A DNA stretch of 64,000 nt from positions 2,425,501-2,489,500 of the forward strand of contig NC_092602.1 in the NCBI RefSeq assembly GCF_047663525.1, in the 5' to 3' direction. This DNA is from Anas platyrhynchos. Its lineage: Eukaryota; Chordata; Aves; Anseriformes; Anatidae. The translations under genes and the position numbers were made by a program. Under the pieces are notes generated by a model that worked only from the letters and a program-made list of their open reading frames with translations, had not been told where the DNA came from and did not search any database. Shown piece by piece: positions 12,073-25,727 of the stretch; position 1 is the stretch's first letter; each line of letters starts with the position of its first letter.

Positions 12073-15000
12073 TCAACACCTTATTGATGACTGTTCCAGT
12101 TTGCCAGTCTCTTCTGGTCCATTCATACACACCTGGAGGGCAAGAGGGCAAAATTAAAAGGGTTTAGAAAACAGGATATAATCTAAGACTTCTGAGCAGT
12201 GCTAAACCTTGTGCTTTCAAACACTTTCACATTTGATTAAATTAAAATGTAGTTGCATCAATTAAAGGGATATTTTATTATATAGAATATATTTTACTAA
12301 AACCAATAACAAGTACTTTTGCTAGAACTTGAGTGGGAATCCTAGTTTATAAAAAAGGAAAAAAATACTGCATGAGGTACAAAGTGTTTTGTTTTACCTT
12401 CAGAATATCAGAGGATGATTTATCTACCAGAGTAAGATTTCCACATTTCTCTTGATACTCTTGAATTAGGGCTGTTGCATCATCAATGCTGTAGGAGGAA
12501 AAAGTTTATCAACTTTGTCAACTGAAGTTCTCTAAAAAAACAAGAATTTAGGCTGTATACACTTAAATATAAACCCAGGTATAACTCCATGTTTTTGAAG
12601 TCAGGTAGATCTTAGCATTTAACCTGTAGCTGTTAAAAATCAAATAAATACAAGACTTTAAATAGTTACTTATTTTTTCCTCTCCCATTTTGACTGCAGG
12701 ATAACTGGTATTTAAGTGAAATATAGTAGGTATTTCCAGCTTTTGACACACAGCAGCAAACCCACTAATTCCTGAGCACAGACAGCTTGTTTATTGTTTT
12801 CAGAGCATTACCATGGCTGAAACTGTCCTTCCATAATGCAACTGAGCTGAATTCACCAGACTGTATGGTGAAGACTATATGGTGAAGTAACTCTTAAGGA
12901 AAAACGTTTGCTTTTTCGGACAAGATTTCTGCTCTTTTAACTGAGCTTGATCTTGACAGTCCAGGGGCAATAAGCTGCTATTTTGGTTTGAACAACCCTG
13001 TTAAACAGTATCTTAAGTATGCAAAGTAATATCGTAAGATTTTTATTTTTATTTATTTATTTATTTAGTTTAACAATGCTTTAAAAACTCGAAGAGCAAG
13101 TACTAGAGAATCTCCAAGACTTCAAGTAAATGAAACTAAAGTAAAGGAGAGATTCAGTTTCCATAAGCAATACATCACGTGTTTTACTTTTTGTTAACCT
13201 ACCAGTTCTTGTTGACAAAATAATCCACCAGTTCTTTCATTCGGTGAGTATTCATCAGTTGTTGCTTCACCAGTGGAAAATACTTAGTTCTCAAGAATTT
13301 TTCATATAGCCTCTTGTTTATGATATTGTCCAAAATCAAAGATCTAATCTGTAGATTCAAGTTTTAGTAATGGCAAAATATTAATGCTTTATAAATAAGA
13401 AATGTGACCTTTGAATAAAACAAGCAGTACTGGACTCCTGTAAAGCAGGATTATTATTATTTTTTTTTAGTGCTGCAAAATGTCAGCTTTTTTATCAAGA
13501 CTAATCTCAGATTCTAATAAGGGAATGAATTAAGAAACATGCTTTTAAGGAAGGCCATGCAAGGCAAGACGAGAGAGTACAATTTCATAAGCCATTTGGC
13601 CTTTTTCCTTGAAACGTTTGTTAAGAAATATAAAAGTGCTATTGCAAACGATGCTGTCCTACAATTAGGGTCAACCTATAAGACAGCACTGTGTGTGTAT
13701 ATTAAAAAATCATCCATTTACACAACATCAATAAAAATGCAAAAAATCCTTGCAGATTTTGCTATTTCAAGAAGCGTAAATGATGTCAACTGATCCTTGG
13801 CAAGATTGTGGGAGAGAAAAAAAAACATGGTTGTAAACGGTTACCATTGAGAAAGCCTGTAAGTAAAAGGCAAATGACGTAAATTTTATTTATTTACCTG
13901 AGAAGCAAAAGCCACCACTTCTCCAGTGTTCATATGTTCATCTATTTGTTGCAGCACAGTTTCCATGTTACATGTTGATAAGAAACCCTTGCAAAAAAAA
14001 AAAATTCAAAAAGATATAAAACATCAATATTCTGTGAATAAAGCATAAGCTCTTTCCCTTCAGAGCAAGTAGTTGACTTACTCAGAAACAATTAACATTA
14101 TGAAATTCGAGGTATAAACATGAAATTCTCAAACTAGGATCTGTGCAGTTTGACTGAAAGAGTAGTAATTACTAACGCTGTTAACTTTCAACGGGTATCT
14201 CACTGTAGTGGTTACAGATTCTTTTGACTCATTGCCAGCAGACTACATCTTACACTGGTGCTGTAAGTTAGGAAAAATCTTCCTGGCTTAACTCTTAAGT
14301 GGAAATGAATAGAAATCTACGAATTTAAGATGCCTTTACTAGTGCCAGCTTGTTCATGACAGGTAGAGGAACAGCCTATAATTCTTCATCTGTTAAGAAT
14401 GACGCAGAGCATAAATTAAGGGAAAGAAATAAGAACAGAAAGGAGGCTCTCTGGATACACAAATAATGAGGAAATGGCTTTAAGACAGAAGGTTTACATC
14501 AGAACTTGTGATGCATATCAAGCATTTTTCTAAGCAGGAGCTTTCAAGTCTGAACACTTCTCCAAAGCAGGATTCTGTACTTTTCTTACAGTCAGTTGTT
14601 AAACTAGCCTACTGCTAGCACCTCAGCAATTATCTATGTTGTGATCAGCTTCACACACTGCTTTAGCATATGACTTGCGTGTGGGTTGGTTGTTGGTTTC
14701 CCCCCCCATATACTGACTGTTCACCACAAACAAATATTGGTTATCAGGGAACCTAATACTTTCGTGCATGGAAGTAGATTGAACTTCAGTTTTTAGAAGT
14801 GGATGCATGCATGAGTCAGCTGCTAAAGCCCCCTGCTGGGCATTACTGACCTCGTAACTGATAGAGGAGGGGGATCCCCTAAAATGTTCTCTCACCCACA
14901 AAAAGCAAAGTCATGTGACAAAAAGCTGCTGAGAATGAGTCAAAACTTAAAAAAACAGGGAAGTGTTCACACGATCTCTTTCAGAAGGAGAAGTCTGAGG

Positions 15001-18000
15001 CTGTAGCCTCTGAGGGTGGGAGATGTCTAGCAGCTTTCAGCAGTGATATATTCAAATGAGCTGGAGTTTAGAAATTGCCATCTTGTACAGCTGCTATTGA
15101 ATATAACAGGCTTAAAGGCATTTCCTTTGCACAGCTGCAACACAAAACTTCTCATTTACCTGAATTTGCTGCTCTCGCTTCTCAGACTGAGGAATCAGTA
15201 ACAGGCATCCCAAGGCAAGAGCTGGAAGGTCCAACTGTGCATATTGTTTAGCTATTCCAATGATATCCAAGTCAGCCAAAACAGGACACCTTCAGAAAGA
15301 AGATAAGGAGGAAATTTCTCAACATTACAACCTTTGATTTACAGCTGTGAAATGGAAGCTATCTGTTCTTTAGGTGAAATACTACTAATCTAAGTTTATT
15401 GTGCTTTTATACATTGCAAAGGTAATGCAAAACTGTTTGCATGTATAGGATGGTTGGAACTTTAATATAGTATAGGTTAACCATGTGTACAGGCATACTA
15501 GATTATTTATTTTTTTACCATGTCAGGTTTATTCTTTGTAGGAAAATGAATATTTTTTTCTCTTATATTCTGGTTTATATTTTGGGAAATAGGCTATACT
15601 ATGGATTAACAAAAAAAAAAAAAAAAAAAAGATAACTGGGCTTTTAGGGTTGAACATGAGTGTTAAAGCGTCAGGATAAGAACAGATATCCCTTGTGGGG
15701 ACAGTGAGAGGGGCAGATAAATAGGTTTTCAGCAGTCTGTGCAAAGTCCCTGTTCCAAGCACTGTTTAGATAGCCAAGGTACTGAGTTACAGCATACACT
15801 GCCAACAGTCTAAGCACGGAATTTCTGTTTGGATATGTGCCCTGATTCTGCCCTTTCCACAACAGGCAAAAGGTTCTTCCCCTCTCCTCAGGTTCCCCGT
15901 TTTTTAAAGCTCCTTTGTGTGTCCCAGGACAGGTTGTTGGAAAAGAAATTACAAACAGGGAATTCCCACTCTAATTAATCCAAATTCAGTATGTACTATG
16001 TACTCACTTGAGCAGAATCACGAAACACTCACAGCATTCCTCGACCTGTTTAGGACTTGGTGGACATGAAGCTAAGAAATAAAGAAGCCATGATAAAGTA
16101 AATACATAACTAAGTTACTATACAAGCATGATAATTAATAACAATTCTACCTGTGAGAAATGGTGACAGAACCACGCTTCGCCAAGCTCGACTGAAGTTG
16201 GGAATCTGTTGACAGAAAAGTTTTAAAAGTTACAACTTTGTTTGCTTTTTACTAAATGTAAACACAGACATCTTGACTTGACCCATTGTAGGTGGAAGCA
16301 GCCTGTTGATTTTCTCTTTTATACCGGATGAATTATTCTCTAACATTGCTTTTCTTATTGTGTAGTCTAAGATTTTACTATATTTTGACTGATGGTTAAG
16401 TAATTCTGTCAAACAAACTTAACTCCAAATAAGTGTTTACTGAAGGAGCCACAAGAGCAAAATACACTGTTTCACTGATTAATAACTATACTCATCTGCA
16501 TATTGCAGGTGTCATAAAAATACTCATTCAAAAGGCAGCTTTTCAGTGAGTAACACTCCTTTTAATAGATTGCTGCCATTAATTTACACATACACATAGG
16601 TCTCTAAACTCTTGCTAAGAGAACAGTAGGGGCTGTAGAATATTTGCTTACCTCCCATAATGAATGAATTCCAGTAATTGCTACCAAAACTTTTCTTAGA
16701 TACTGAATCTGAAACAAAAATACTCCATTATAAAATACCACAGTGATTTTGAAGAACCGTCAATAATGTACAGAACTGGATTATTCTTCTTGTTTGCAGA
16801 ATGCAAATTAACAGTTCTTCAAGACACCTTTGTTCCTTTGAGGTGAGTAACTGATGCACACAGAAATAGGATTTATGTAAATTAAATTATGACCAGCAGT
16901 AGGAGTATGCGCTGTCTCAGTAAATACCCAAGATTTTCAGTAGCCTTAATATAATGTGCTGAAAACTTCATAAAGTTAAAACTTCATAAACTTCATAAGG
17001 TTAAATCCTATCTTCTTTGGTATTGTTACAAAATTCTTACTAGATTAAAGCTAGCTTGAATGGCTCCTGATATGACTGTTTTGCCAGGTACATCTATTTC
17101 CTCCTTAGGTTGTAGCAACATAATGTACAGTTTGACAGTAAGAGGTAATTAAGATTATCAATAACAAAAATCAGGATTATTATCATAATAAATTAATTAT
17201 AGGGATAATATTTTTTGAACATGTATATATATACGTTTGTGCACGTTTGTGTATATATATTCACATACAAATATAATTTTATAAAGTAATACACATTTTT
17301 AATGATATGAAGACAATTTTCAAGTTATCATAAGATTTAGTCTTGCCATCTGAAAGGCCTTTTGTTTTAAAAAGAAAAAGTACAACTATAATAATTTAAG
17401 ATCAACATTCTCAAGCACTACTGGTAAAATACAAATTCCCCAAAGCTTCATCGGTTCAATGCAAACAACCTAAATTATAAATCACAGATAGCTACTCACA
17501 GTAAGTTTACTATTTATGCAATCACATTCTTTAGAAATCAGTGATGAGAAAAAAAGGCTTTTTCCTCTCATCACTGCATAACTTCATGCTTAAAAATTCC
17601 TTACCATATTGAAACCAAGAAGTTTCTGTAGTAGACCATTCCACAGCTGGGAATCATATACTTTGTATTCCAGACTCAGTTCTGTCACCAGTCTAACAGC
17701 CTAAAGGAGAGTAAGGATATACTTTATTTTAATAAATACACATTCATCATCTTCAAATCTTTACTGTTTGTCAGTATAATTTTAGATTTTATTGGTATTA
17801 CAGGGACCTTTAAGGTCTTAACCAAGCCACATGGAAAATAATTTTCAACACGAAAAGAGAACTAAACAAACACAACAAACAAACACCTATCCTTGATATA
17901 CTTGATACTTACTTTCTAATTTTATCAAGGCTAAATGAAGCTTTTATCATCTTTCAGTTTCAAATTTTAGACTAGCGTGTCTATATTTCAACTATAGAAC

Positions 18001-21000
18001 AGATCACTTCAATTTCACAGCTATAAATCAAGGGTAGTACTGCTGAAGCCTTAATAGAACAGTGTATTTTTATTGTCGTGCACTGCTGTGCATAGAAATC
18101 TCATTTATTCGCCCTTGTCTTTAGTGTCAAGTTAGCAATTCACAAAACATACTTGGTAACTCCCAGCAATTGTCAAAGTCAAGCCCCTAAGCAGAGCCCT
18201 CCCTTCCTGGCATACTAAATAAATAACTGACAGCTATTCTAAAGGTGTACACTGGTTAATATTTAGTTCATATTAAAGTATGAAGTATAAGTCCAAGCAA
18301 CTTCAAAAAGAGCGAGAACATGAGAGAAAACGTGAGAGAGAAGAGGGAAAGCTCCTGCATCAAAGATCTTGCTTCCCAGACATGAGAAAAAGTGTGGGTA
18401 CAAAAGGTGGGTAATTAGCAGGGAATAATTATGTGATGAGCAGTATTCAGCATATCAACCTTTTTTTTTTTTTTTTTTTTTTTTGTATTCTGAAAGAGGA
18501 AAGCCTTAGTGCTAACTCCTACATATCCATGAGTATTTTTAAATAATTATGGGTAGCTTATCGTGAGTAGTGTATGAGTAGGACAGAGCATGTTGGAGCA
18601 ACATCTGTTTAGAAATAAATGTACTGTGTAGGAAGGTGTACATTCCACACAAATGCATAACAAACAAAAAATCACAAAGGATTTAAAAAGCATACCGTGG
18701 GTTCATGGCTGTGATTCTTCCACAGCCCCTTAATCATTCCTTCCTTAGGACTCTTTCGAAATGATTCATATGTATATGGAATATTCAAGATTTCAAACTC
18801 TGACAGATAAACGCAGCATTTTAGAAAACACCTGAAAAAAAAATCACAAAAAAAGAATCTAATGATATTTACGGTGATTATTATAACTCACATAATCAAA
18901 CTCAGGATATTATTCAAAAAGTATTCTTCTCTTGCTTTAAAAAGAAAAGGAAAAAATGTAGATAGTATTTATACTTATGAAAGAAATTAATGAAATCTTA
19001 ATGAAATAAAAACCTTCAATTACAACAGAAGTAACTGCAATCTGTGGAAAATATTATCCACGTTATGTTACTTTCAGGTTTACATATGAGGCATCTGATA
19101 TACCAGACTGCATTACAGTGAAGTTAAAAGAGCTAATTATGCTCTTCAAAATTTTTAGAAGCTCAAAAAAAATATTAAAAAGAATAATTCTGCAAATATC
19201 ATATATTTCTTTCCAAGGTCTGATGAAAGACTAGCAATACATCATTATTAAGGAACACTTAAAGGAAAAATCCTCTTACTTTACTTTCTCAATGGGTTTC
19301 TTGAAGAGTGTTTCCACAGTGTTGGTATCTGCGAAATAGAGCAGACACTTCAGCGCTCTGCTCCTGTGAGCAAACGTCAACTGATTAACACCAAAGGGCT
19401 GAGAGGGGGGGAAAAAAAAACACAAAAATACAGTGAAAGTTTGCAATAACTGGATGAACAAGTGGAAAGCAGGTTATGTTGCAAGATTTTTCTAAGACTT
19501 TTGGCAGAAATGCGTTTAGCAGAAATACATGCTAAGTAACAGAATAGTTTACATTCAAGTTTTATACTACCTAGATGAAATATGTCAACTTTAAAGAACA
19601 CTGCTAGAACAGCTGTTTTTCTAGATTTAAGGCTATTCATGCACGCAAGAAAAATATTTGTGATATATAGTATCATAAATATCTTTACTACAGCGGCTGA
19701 AGGTTAAGTTTGTGCTAAAATAATTTTCCCTCTGTTTAAATTCCACTCAAAGTGAGCCAATGTATTATTACGCTAGTTTAAAGCATGTTCTAGAAAATAT
19801 TTAGTGAAGCTATTTCCACATACTATCAATAATAAATTTAAAAAATCCAGGGTTCAAGGGCTGCTCTTGACAGTCAACAGCAAAATTCAACACAGTTTTA
19901 CTCCAAAAGGGAGGGGAGAAGGTAGGGAAGCAGAGCTCACACAGACATACAAACTATCCAAAGACAGACACAAATACCTTAGAATGAAATCAATACAGCT
20001 AAGCAGACAACATTTGATTTTAATAAGACATAAAAAAATTTCATAAGTAGCATGCTAAAACTAAAATTTAGAAACTTACAGATGTGGCAGATGTTATAAT
20101 TTCAAAAAGCATCCTGGAACTGTAATCCATTGGACGTGACTGAAGCAGATACAGAACTCTGCAAAAATGCATTTCTTTTTAATACAAGTACAGCATAGCT
20201 ACTGAAACAGTGCATCAATTTTCCTTCAAATTTAAACATATTTCACTGTCAAAAAGAGTTTGAGGATAAGAGATTCAAAGGCAAACGAGGAGAAAACCTG
20301 CAAATAACTATCCTTAAAACATTTCCTTTTATCTTGAATTTATTGCAAATAACATTTCACTGTATACATCAGTATTTGAAGATTCAAGACTGATGTAACC
20401 AGAAAATAAGAAGGCAACATAAGATATTTTTATAGAATCCAGTGCCATTGCTTTCTAGGGAACAAAACAAACAACATGTCTGACAACATGTGGAAGTTCT
20501 AAATAATTATTTTTCAGCATGTGTTAAAGTGTAGCTCTTGCACTTTTAACAAAGGAGCAGAACTTGTGTTTGGGGCAGCTCTATCTCCTATGCAGCTCTA
20601 ATAAATGTTAAGATGCAGAAATAATCAGTAAAGACAACACCACTTATGTGATAGGAAAAATTTGAGTTTAGGAACATCAGCACAAAAAAACAATCATGGC
20701 ATTTCTGGTCTAAACTTGTTTTATCATCACTGTTAATAAAAATTTATTTTATCTGCGGCTGCAGCAGCAAGTTCTGAATCACATACTGTGATAGGTTTCT
20801 TGAAAAAGCCATATAAACTTGCAAGTTAAGAAAAAATTTGCTGTATCATATGCAAGATGAAGTATATACCTTCGGAGTTCTTCATCTTCCCATACATCTC
20901 CGAAGACTTCTTGAGTTTTCTTTAAAAAGACATGAAAGAGTAGTTTTGAGAGTTATCTGAGTTGTTATAAATAACTGGGTCATATCCCTGTTAAACCCTG

Positions 21001-24000
21001 TTGTAAAAGCTGGGCACCCCTGCTAGTGCAGCCAAGGAAAGGAATTTTAATTTTATCATTCCTTTCTTTATTTAACTGTGTGCTTGGCAGTCAACACCGC
21101 TCTTTAATCTCTCACCCTGCTAACTGGTATCTTGAAGCAGAGGCAATGTGTGCTCTCTGCCCTTTTTCACCCAGCTGTATGCTACACAGGCAGCAATTAA
21201 CCCTCTATTTCCTAAGCTGCAACAGGACAAGATTCACCCTCTTGGTGACTCTAAACATTCATTTACTCCTTTTGACTGGCTATGCAACATTAGTGTAGAA
21301 CCAAAGATGAGATTCTAATCTCTGTACAGAGAAAAGGGAAAGCATTTCAAATTATTCTCACTAGAGACAGTGGCTTGCAACAATATAAGAATGGCATTAA
21401 AATTCTTAGTAGTCTGAATCCAGAGGCAACTTAAATAGGTTCACAAGTACTAATGGCGAACTGTGCAAAAAAATTAGTTTTTTGAGCAAATGGTAAAAAT
21501 AGATTTATTTTATGTAACTGGCCATTTATCTCCAAAGCCAAATATTCAGTGATGACTTACTTCTGAGGGCAGTACACTTGGACACAGCCATTTATCCAGC
21601 AGCTTATCACAAATTTTGTTCATATCCAAGTCGTTAATGTCAGCTATTTCCTTAGCTGCTGTATGGATATCTGCATAAATAGATTGAGACAATGGATTTA
21701 CAGACTAGTATTATTATATTGCTTAGCATTTTTGAAAATAAATGCTTTCTGCTTCTTCGAAACTAGATTAAGCATATACTCACCTGGATAATCTCTGCCA
21801 GTTGGATTTTGGATTCTTTGGTCTATACTGTGGTGTTCATATAACAAAATAATAAGATTTGCTGGTTTCCCAATAAACTTTAAATGCTCTGGAGTATTCA
21901 GCTTGTGTGTTATTAGAACATTTTCTGTTGCTGATCGCTTATACTGTATATACAATTTCTTCTGTAGGACTTCTGCTTTTTCACGTGAATCATCCTTTAG
22001 CAAAACAGTTTTTAAATAAAATAATCTCCTTTTACTCAAAAGCTCTAGAAAAATCGTTAACATTTTATAGTCCAGAATATTCAACTGGGGAACTAGTATT
22101 AATAATATTAGCCATGCTGCTCTAGCAAGAAAATATTTTTAAAAATTGTAAGCAAAGTTATGTGTAAGGAAGTCAGATAAAAATATGTACCGCATGCACC
22201 AGTATATAAAATTATAGTTCAGTTTTGGCATAATTCTATTTAAAAGTGTGACTAAGTGTCAGAGAACTATTTAGTGTTCATCGTGTCTCAACAGCTCGAC
22301 AGCATATTTGAAATTTATAAGCAATGATGAGATTCTCATTCACCTTTTCCTACCAGCCATGAAAAATCAGCCTAAAATAAAGAGGCAAAGCAGACTTAAT
22401 ATATATATACGCTCCTACAAATAGCTAGAGGCTTGGAACTCAAACACAAATTAATAATGCTACTGATCCAACATCTGGAACAGGCTCTATCTGAATCTTC
22501 TGCAGCAACAGAAATGCTCATAACAGGACAAAGAATATCTTCTTCTTCTTTAAAGTTATATACTTATTTGTTCAACCTCCAAGAACCATAAGCCTTATTT
22601 TTGCTAGGTCATGAACAGAGGAGGATGTTAAAGGAAAGAGACAGTTCTTTGGGGGAATGACAGCGTAAGTGACTCCTCAGAAGAAAGTACTTCCCATAAC
22701 CGGGTTGGTTATGACACATTTTATATATCATTGCCCAAAACACCAAGAGACAAAGAGCTAGCAAATACCTGAGTATACAACAAGAGCTTTGCAAGAAGTT
22801 TGCCATTACCTTAGCTGTAGTATTCTTTAACCATTTCTCAGCCAGAAAGAGACAGAATTTCAAGGCTTGAATCTGGTCAGGACCTTTTTTTTAAGGGAAA
22901 AAAAAAGGGGGGTAAAAAGTAAATAAAGTTCGTTTTCATGAATCTCCTCTAACTTATACAGAATGTCCATTTTATTTTAATGTGTTTGTTTGTTTATTTG
23001 TTTTATTTTTATAACACTATTAAAGAGTTTAGGAGTGCTCTTGTTCCTAAAAAGTGCCTATTTGGATTCTGATAAGGGAGAAGATGCCTTAAATCTGGTT
23101 GAAATATTTGCTTTTGCTGGCAAGCTTGTCTGTCAGAAGATGGTACCTTGTGGAAAGCTAAACATGCAAGAACTTTTACCAAGACAACATGGCTTAAAAG
23201 AGGAAAAAAGGATTTAACAGTGACAGTATTACACAATGGGTATCATTCTAGCCTACTTTTCAAAACTGGATGTAGGAGACAAATGGTTTTTGTTCTCCAG
23301 CTTCCTCAGGTTTTATCTCTGAATACTAAACAGATGTGTGGTTACAGTCTAGCTTTTCTTGTTTTAAATGTATTCTTCTCCCCCTATTGCTTTTCCCCTA
23401 AGGTCATCAGATATGCACCTTACCTGTTGGAAATTCTTGTGCAATCTTGTGAGCCATAGCTACAGCCCACTCTGGATTAATTATAGACAGCAGATATGAC
23501 TGAATTGTCTGCATGGTTTTAGTTGTTTCCTTGTTAACAACTGATGTATATCCAGAGTTTCTCATTTCATATATTTTTGGTTTCAGGTTTTTTTTAAAGA
23601 CATGCTGAGCTGCAGACATGTGTAAAGTATCCAGTGAAACCTAGAAAAGCATTAAAGAAGATTAAACATTGTCAAAATGTCTATAGCAAGACCAAAAATC
23701 ACAACGAAGAAAGAAGAAAGCTTGTACTATTTCTTGTGTAGGGGCAAAAAATGAAAAGTTTGAAATAAATCCTTTCAAGATGCAACTTTACCTTCATTAG
23801 TTTGGAAATCAACAGAAGTGTTGGAAAGGTTTCCTCACTGAGCTCTGCAGCTGCAAGGAAAAACACAGCAACTTACAAAAGTGTCACAGTCTAGTTACAG
23901 CTTTCTCTATGAAATTAAGCACTTTCAGTCTATTGTTAGGTGCAGGCCTCCACTGGGAGCAAAAGATCATAATGTTAACTTATAAGATTATTAATTGGCC

Positions 24001-25727
24001 TGGCTTGTCAGATATGTGGGTTACTTTGGTCTTTGAGAGGCCCTAAAAAAATCATCTGAGGATTGAATTCTGCATTGTATTGTCTTAGCTCCACTGAAAG
24101 CCAGCTACCTCACTAGAAAGAAATTTGGTACCAAAAGTACTTTCAGAGGCACTGGGGAACTTAACTGTATTAATAAAGAAATACAGATAATATAAAATAA
24201 ATACTGTAGAACTTTAAAGTTCATAGATAACAGAGAAAGGGAATTATACATTTATATAGCTAGAAAAAATACTGAACATACATATAATGTTCCAGAAACA
24301 TTGAGCAGTTCTGAAGAATATCAGATGAAAAGGCAGTCTGGTTTCAGCAGCTGGAGATAAGGGAATCACATGCTCTGCAACATATTGGTGCTCCAGGTCC
24401 ACAGGTGGGGAAATTCTTTTATAAGACTCCAGATGTTTGAGAAGGCTCAAAGCCTATGGGAAAAAAATAATAATTAAAAAAAAGAGCAAGGAAAAAAAGC
24501 CACAGGACTACTGTCTTGCGCCCTTCTCCCAGTAAAATTTGCCTAAAGATTATTTTTTGTCAGATTTGCTATATATATATATCTGTAGAGTTTTATCCCT
24601 CTTACAAACCATTGCTGAGAAACAGCTAGAGATCGCTAGTTCTTGAATATTATTTTCTGAATGAGAGCAGTAGAGATTTGATTATGATTAAATAATTATG
24701 ATTCAATAGAGATTCAATATTATACTTATTATCTCTTCAGTTAGAGATTATTCAATTAATTTCAACACTCTTGAATAACTACACTAATAAGCAAAAAAAA
24801 CAACAACACAGAATACAGAAGCCATTAACAGGGTGTGGACATACCTGATTGATCTGGATATTGGTGTTCTTCTCATCAGCATTTTGCATTACTTTCAGGA
24901 CAATTTCAATGGTTTCATAGTCATAAGGATCAAGCTGTTCAAAATAATGACCAATTTTATAGTGATTTGTCTTACAAAACATACAACTGAGTTAACTTTT
25001 TTCAATTTTAATACCAACTATATTGACATAACATTGGAGAAAGGGTATAAGCATCACAACATATAGCTCTAGAACAAGAGACTTCTACTTCATAATCATA
25101 AAAAAAAAATTTGCCAGGGCATTGCAGAAAGACCAGGCATTAAGTGATTAAAAAGAAAAGAGAAGGAAAACTACCCAGATATACATTGTTTTTTGCCCCA
25201 TCTACTTCTCATGTAGCAATTTTAATTAGTTCCAATGTGGTTAATTTTTAGAAATGGCTTTTTTGTTTGATTACTTTCCATCGTTTTTTTAAGAGAAGTT
25301 GCAAAGAAAAACTAATATTTTTTAAAGAAAATTAGACTTATTTTTCTATCTTTCTTCTAGAAAAGTAGAAAGCTGAAAATTTCTATAGCACAGCTGGAAA
25401 AAATAGTCTTCTGAAATTTCTATGGAATTATTAATCTGCCACTCAAGTGTTGTGCAGCATCAGACTCAATGCATACTGCAGGGATTTTATTTATTTTTAT
25501 TTTATTTTATTTTTACCTTGAGCAATATTCCACTGAGCCTAGTGACCAGCTCATTTGTGCTTTTCAGTAGAGGAATTATTTCTAGTGCTCTAGCCAGTAA
25601 TGTGGAATGAGGTTGCTTCTCACTGTGTTCTGCCGAGTCATCTTCAACATGATTTGTATTAGCATTCTGGAGAAGAAGTGATTCAATGCAAAGCTGCAGT
25701 GCGGCACCACTGTCCAGCATGAAAGTA
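12073..25727 (-). CDS. KNTC1: KNTC1 exons 44-64: ROD C-terminal domain and tail
   Basis: Exons: 25517-25727, 24845-24934, 24282-24453, 23792-23850, 23424-23640, 22810-22883, 21784-21994, 21561-21670, 20870-20919, 20080-20158, 19280-19398, 18696-18831, 17605-17700, 16652-16708, 16151-16205, 16008-16071, 15160-15289, 13898-13987, 13203-13348, 12398-12488 and 12073-12132. They encode about residues 1459-2230. Strongly conserved stretches are LDPYDYETIEIVLKV, RISPPVDLEHQYVAEHVIPL, TRLPFHLIFF, ELSEETFPTLLLISKLMK, LLSIINPEWAVAMA, QLTFAHRSRALKCL and SPKEGMIKGLWKNHSHE. The last exon adds 19 residues beginning VCMNGPEETGK, unlike the short human end; its acceptor has a good pyrimidine tract and the frame agrees. 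The largest intron is 13988-15159 and holds no recognised feature. Confidence 0.92.
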
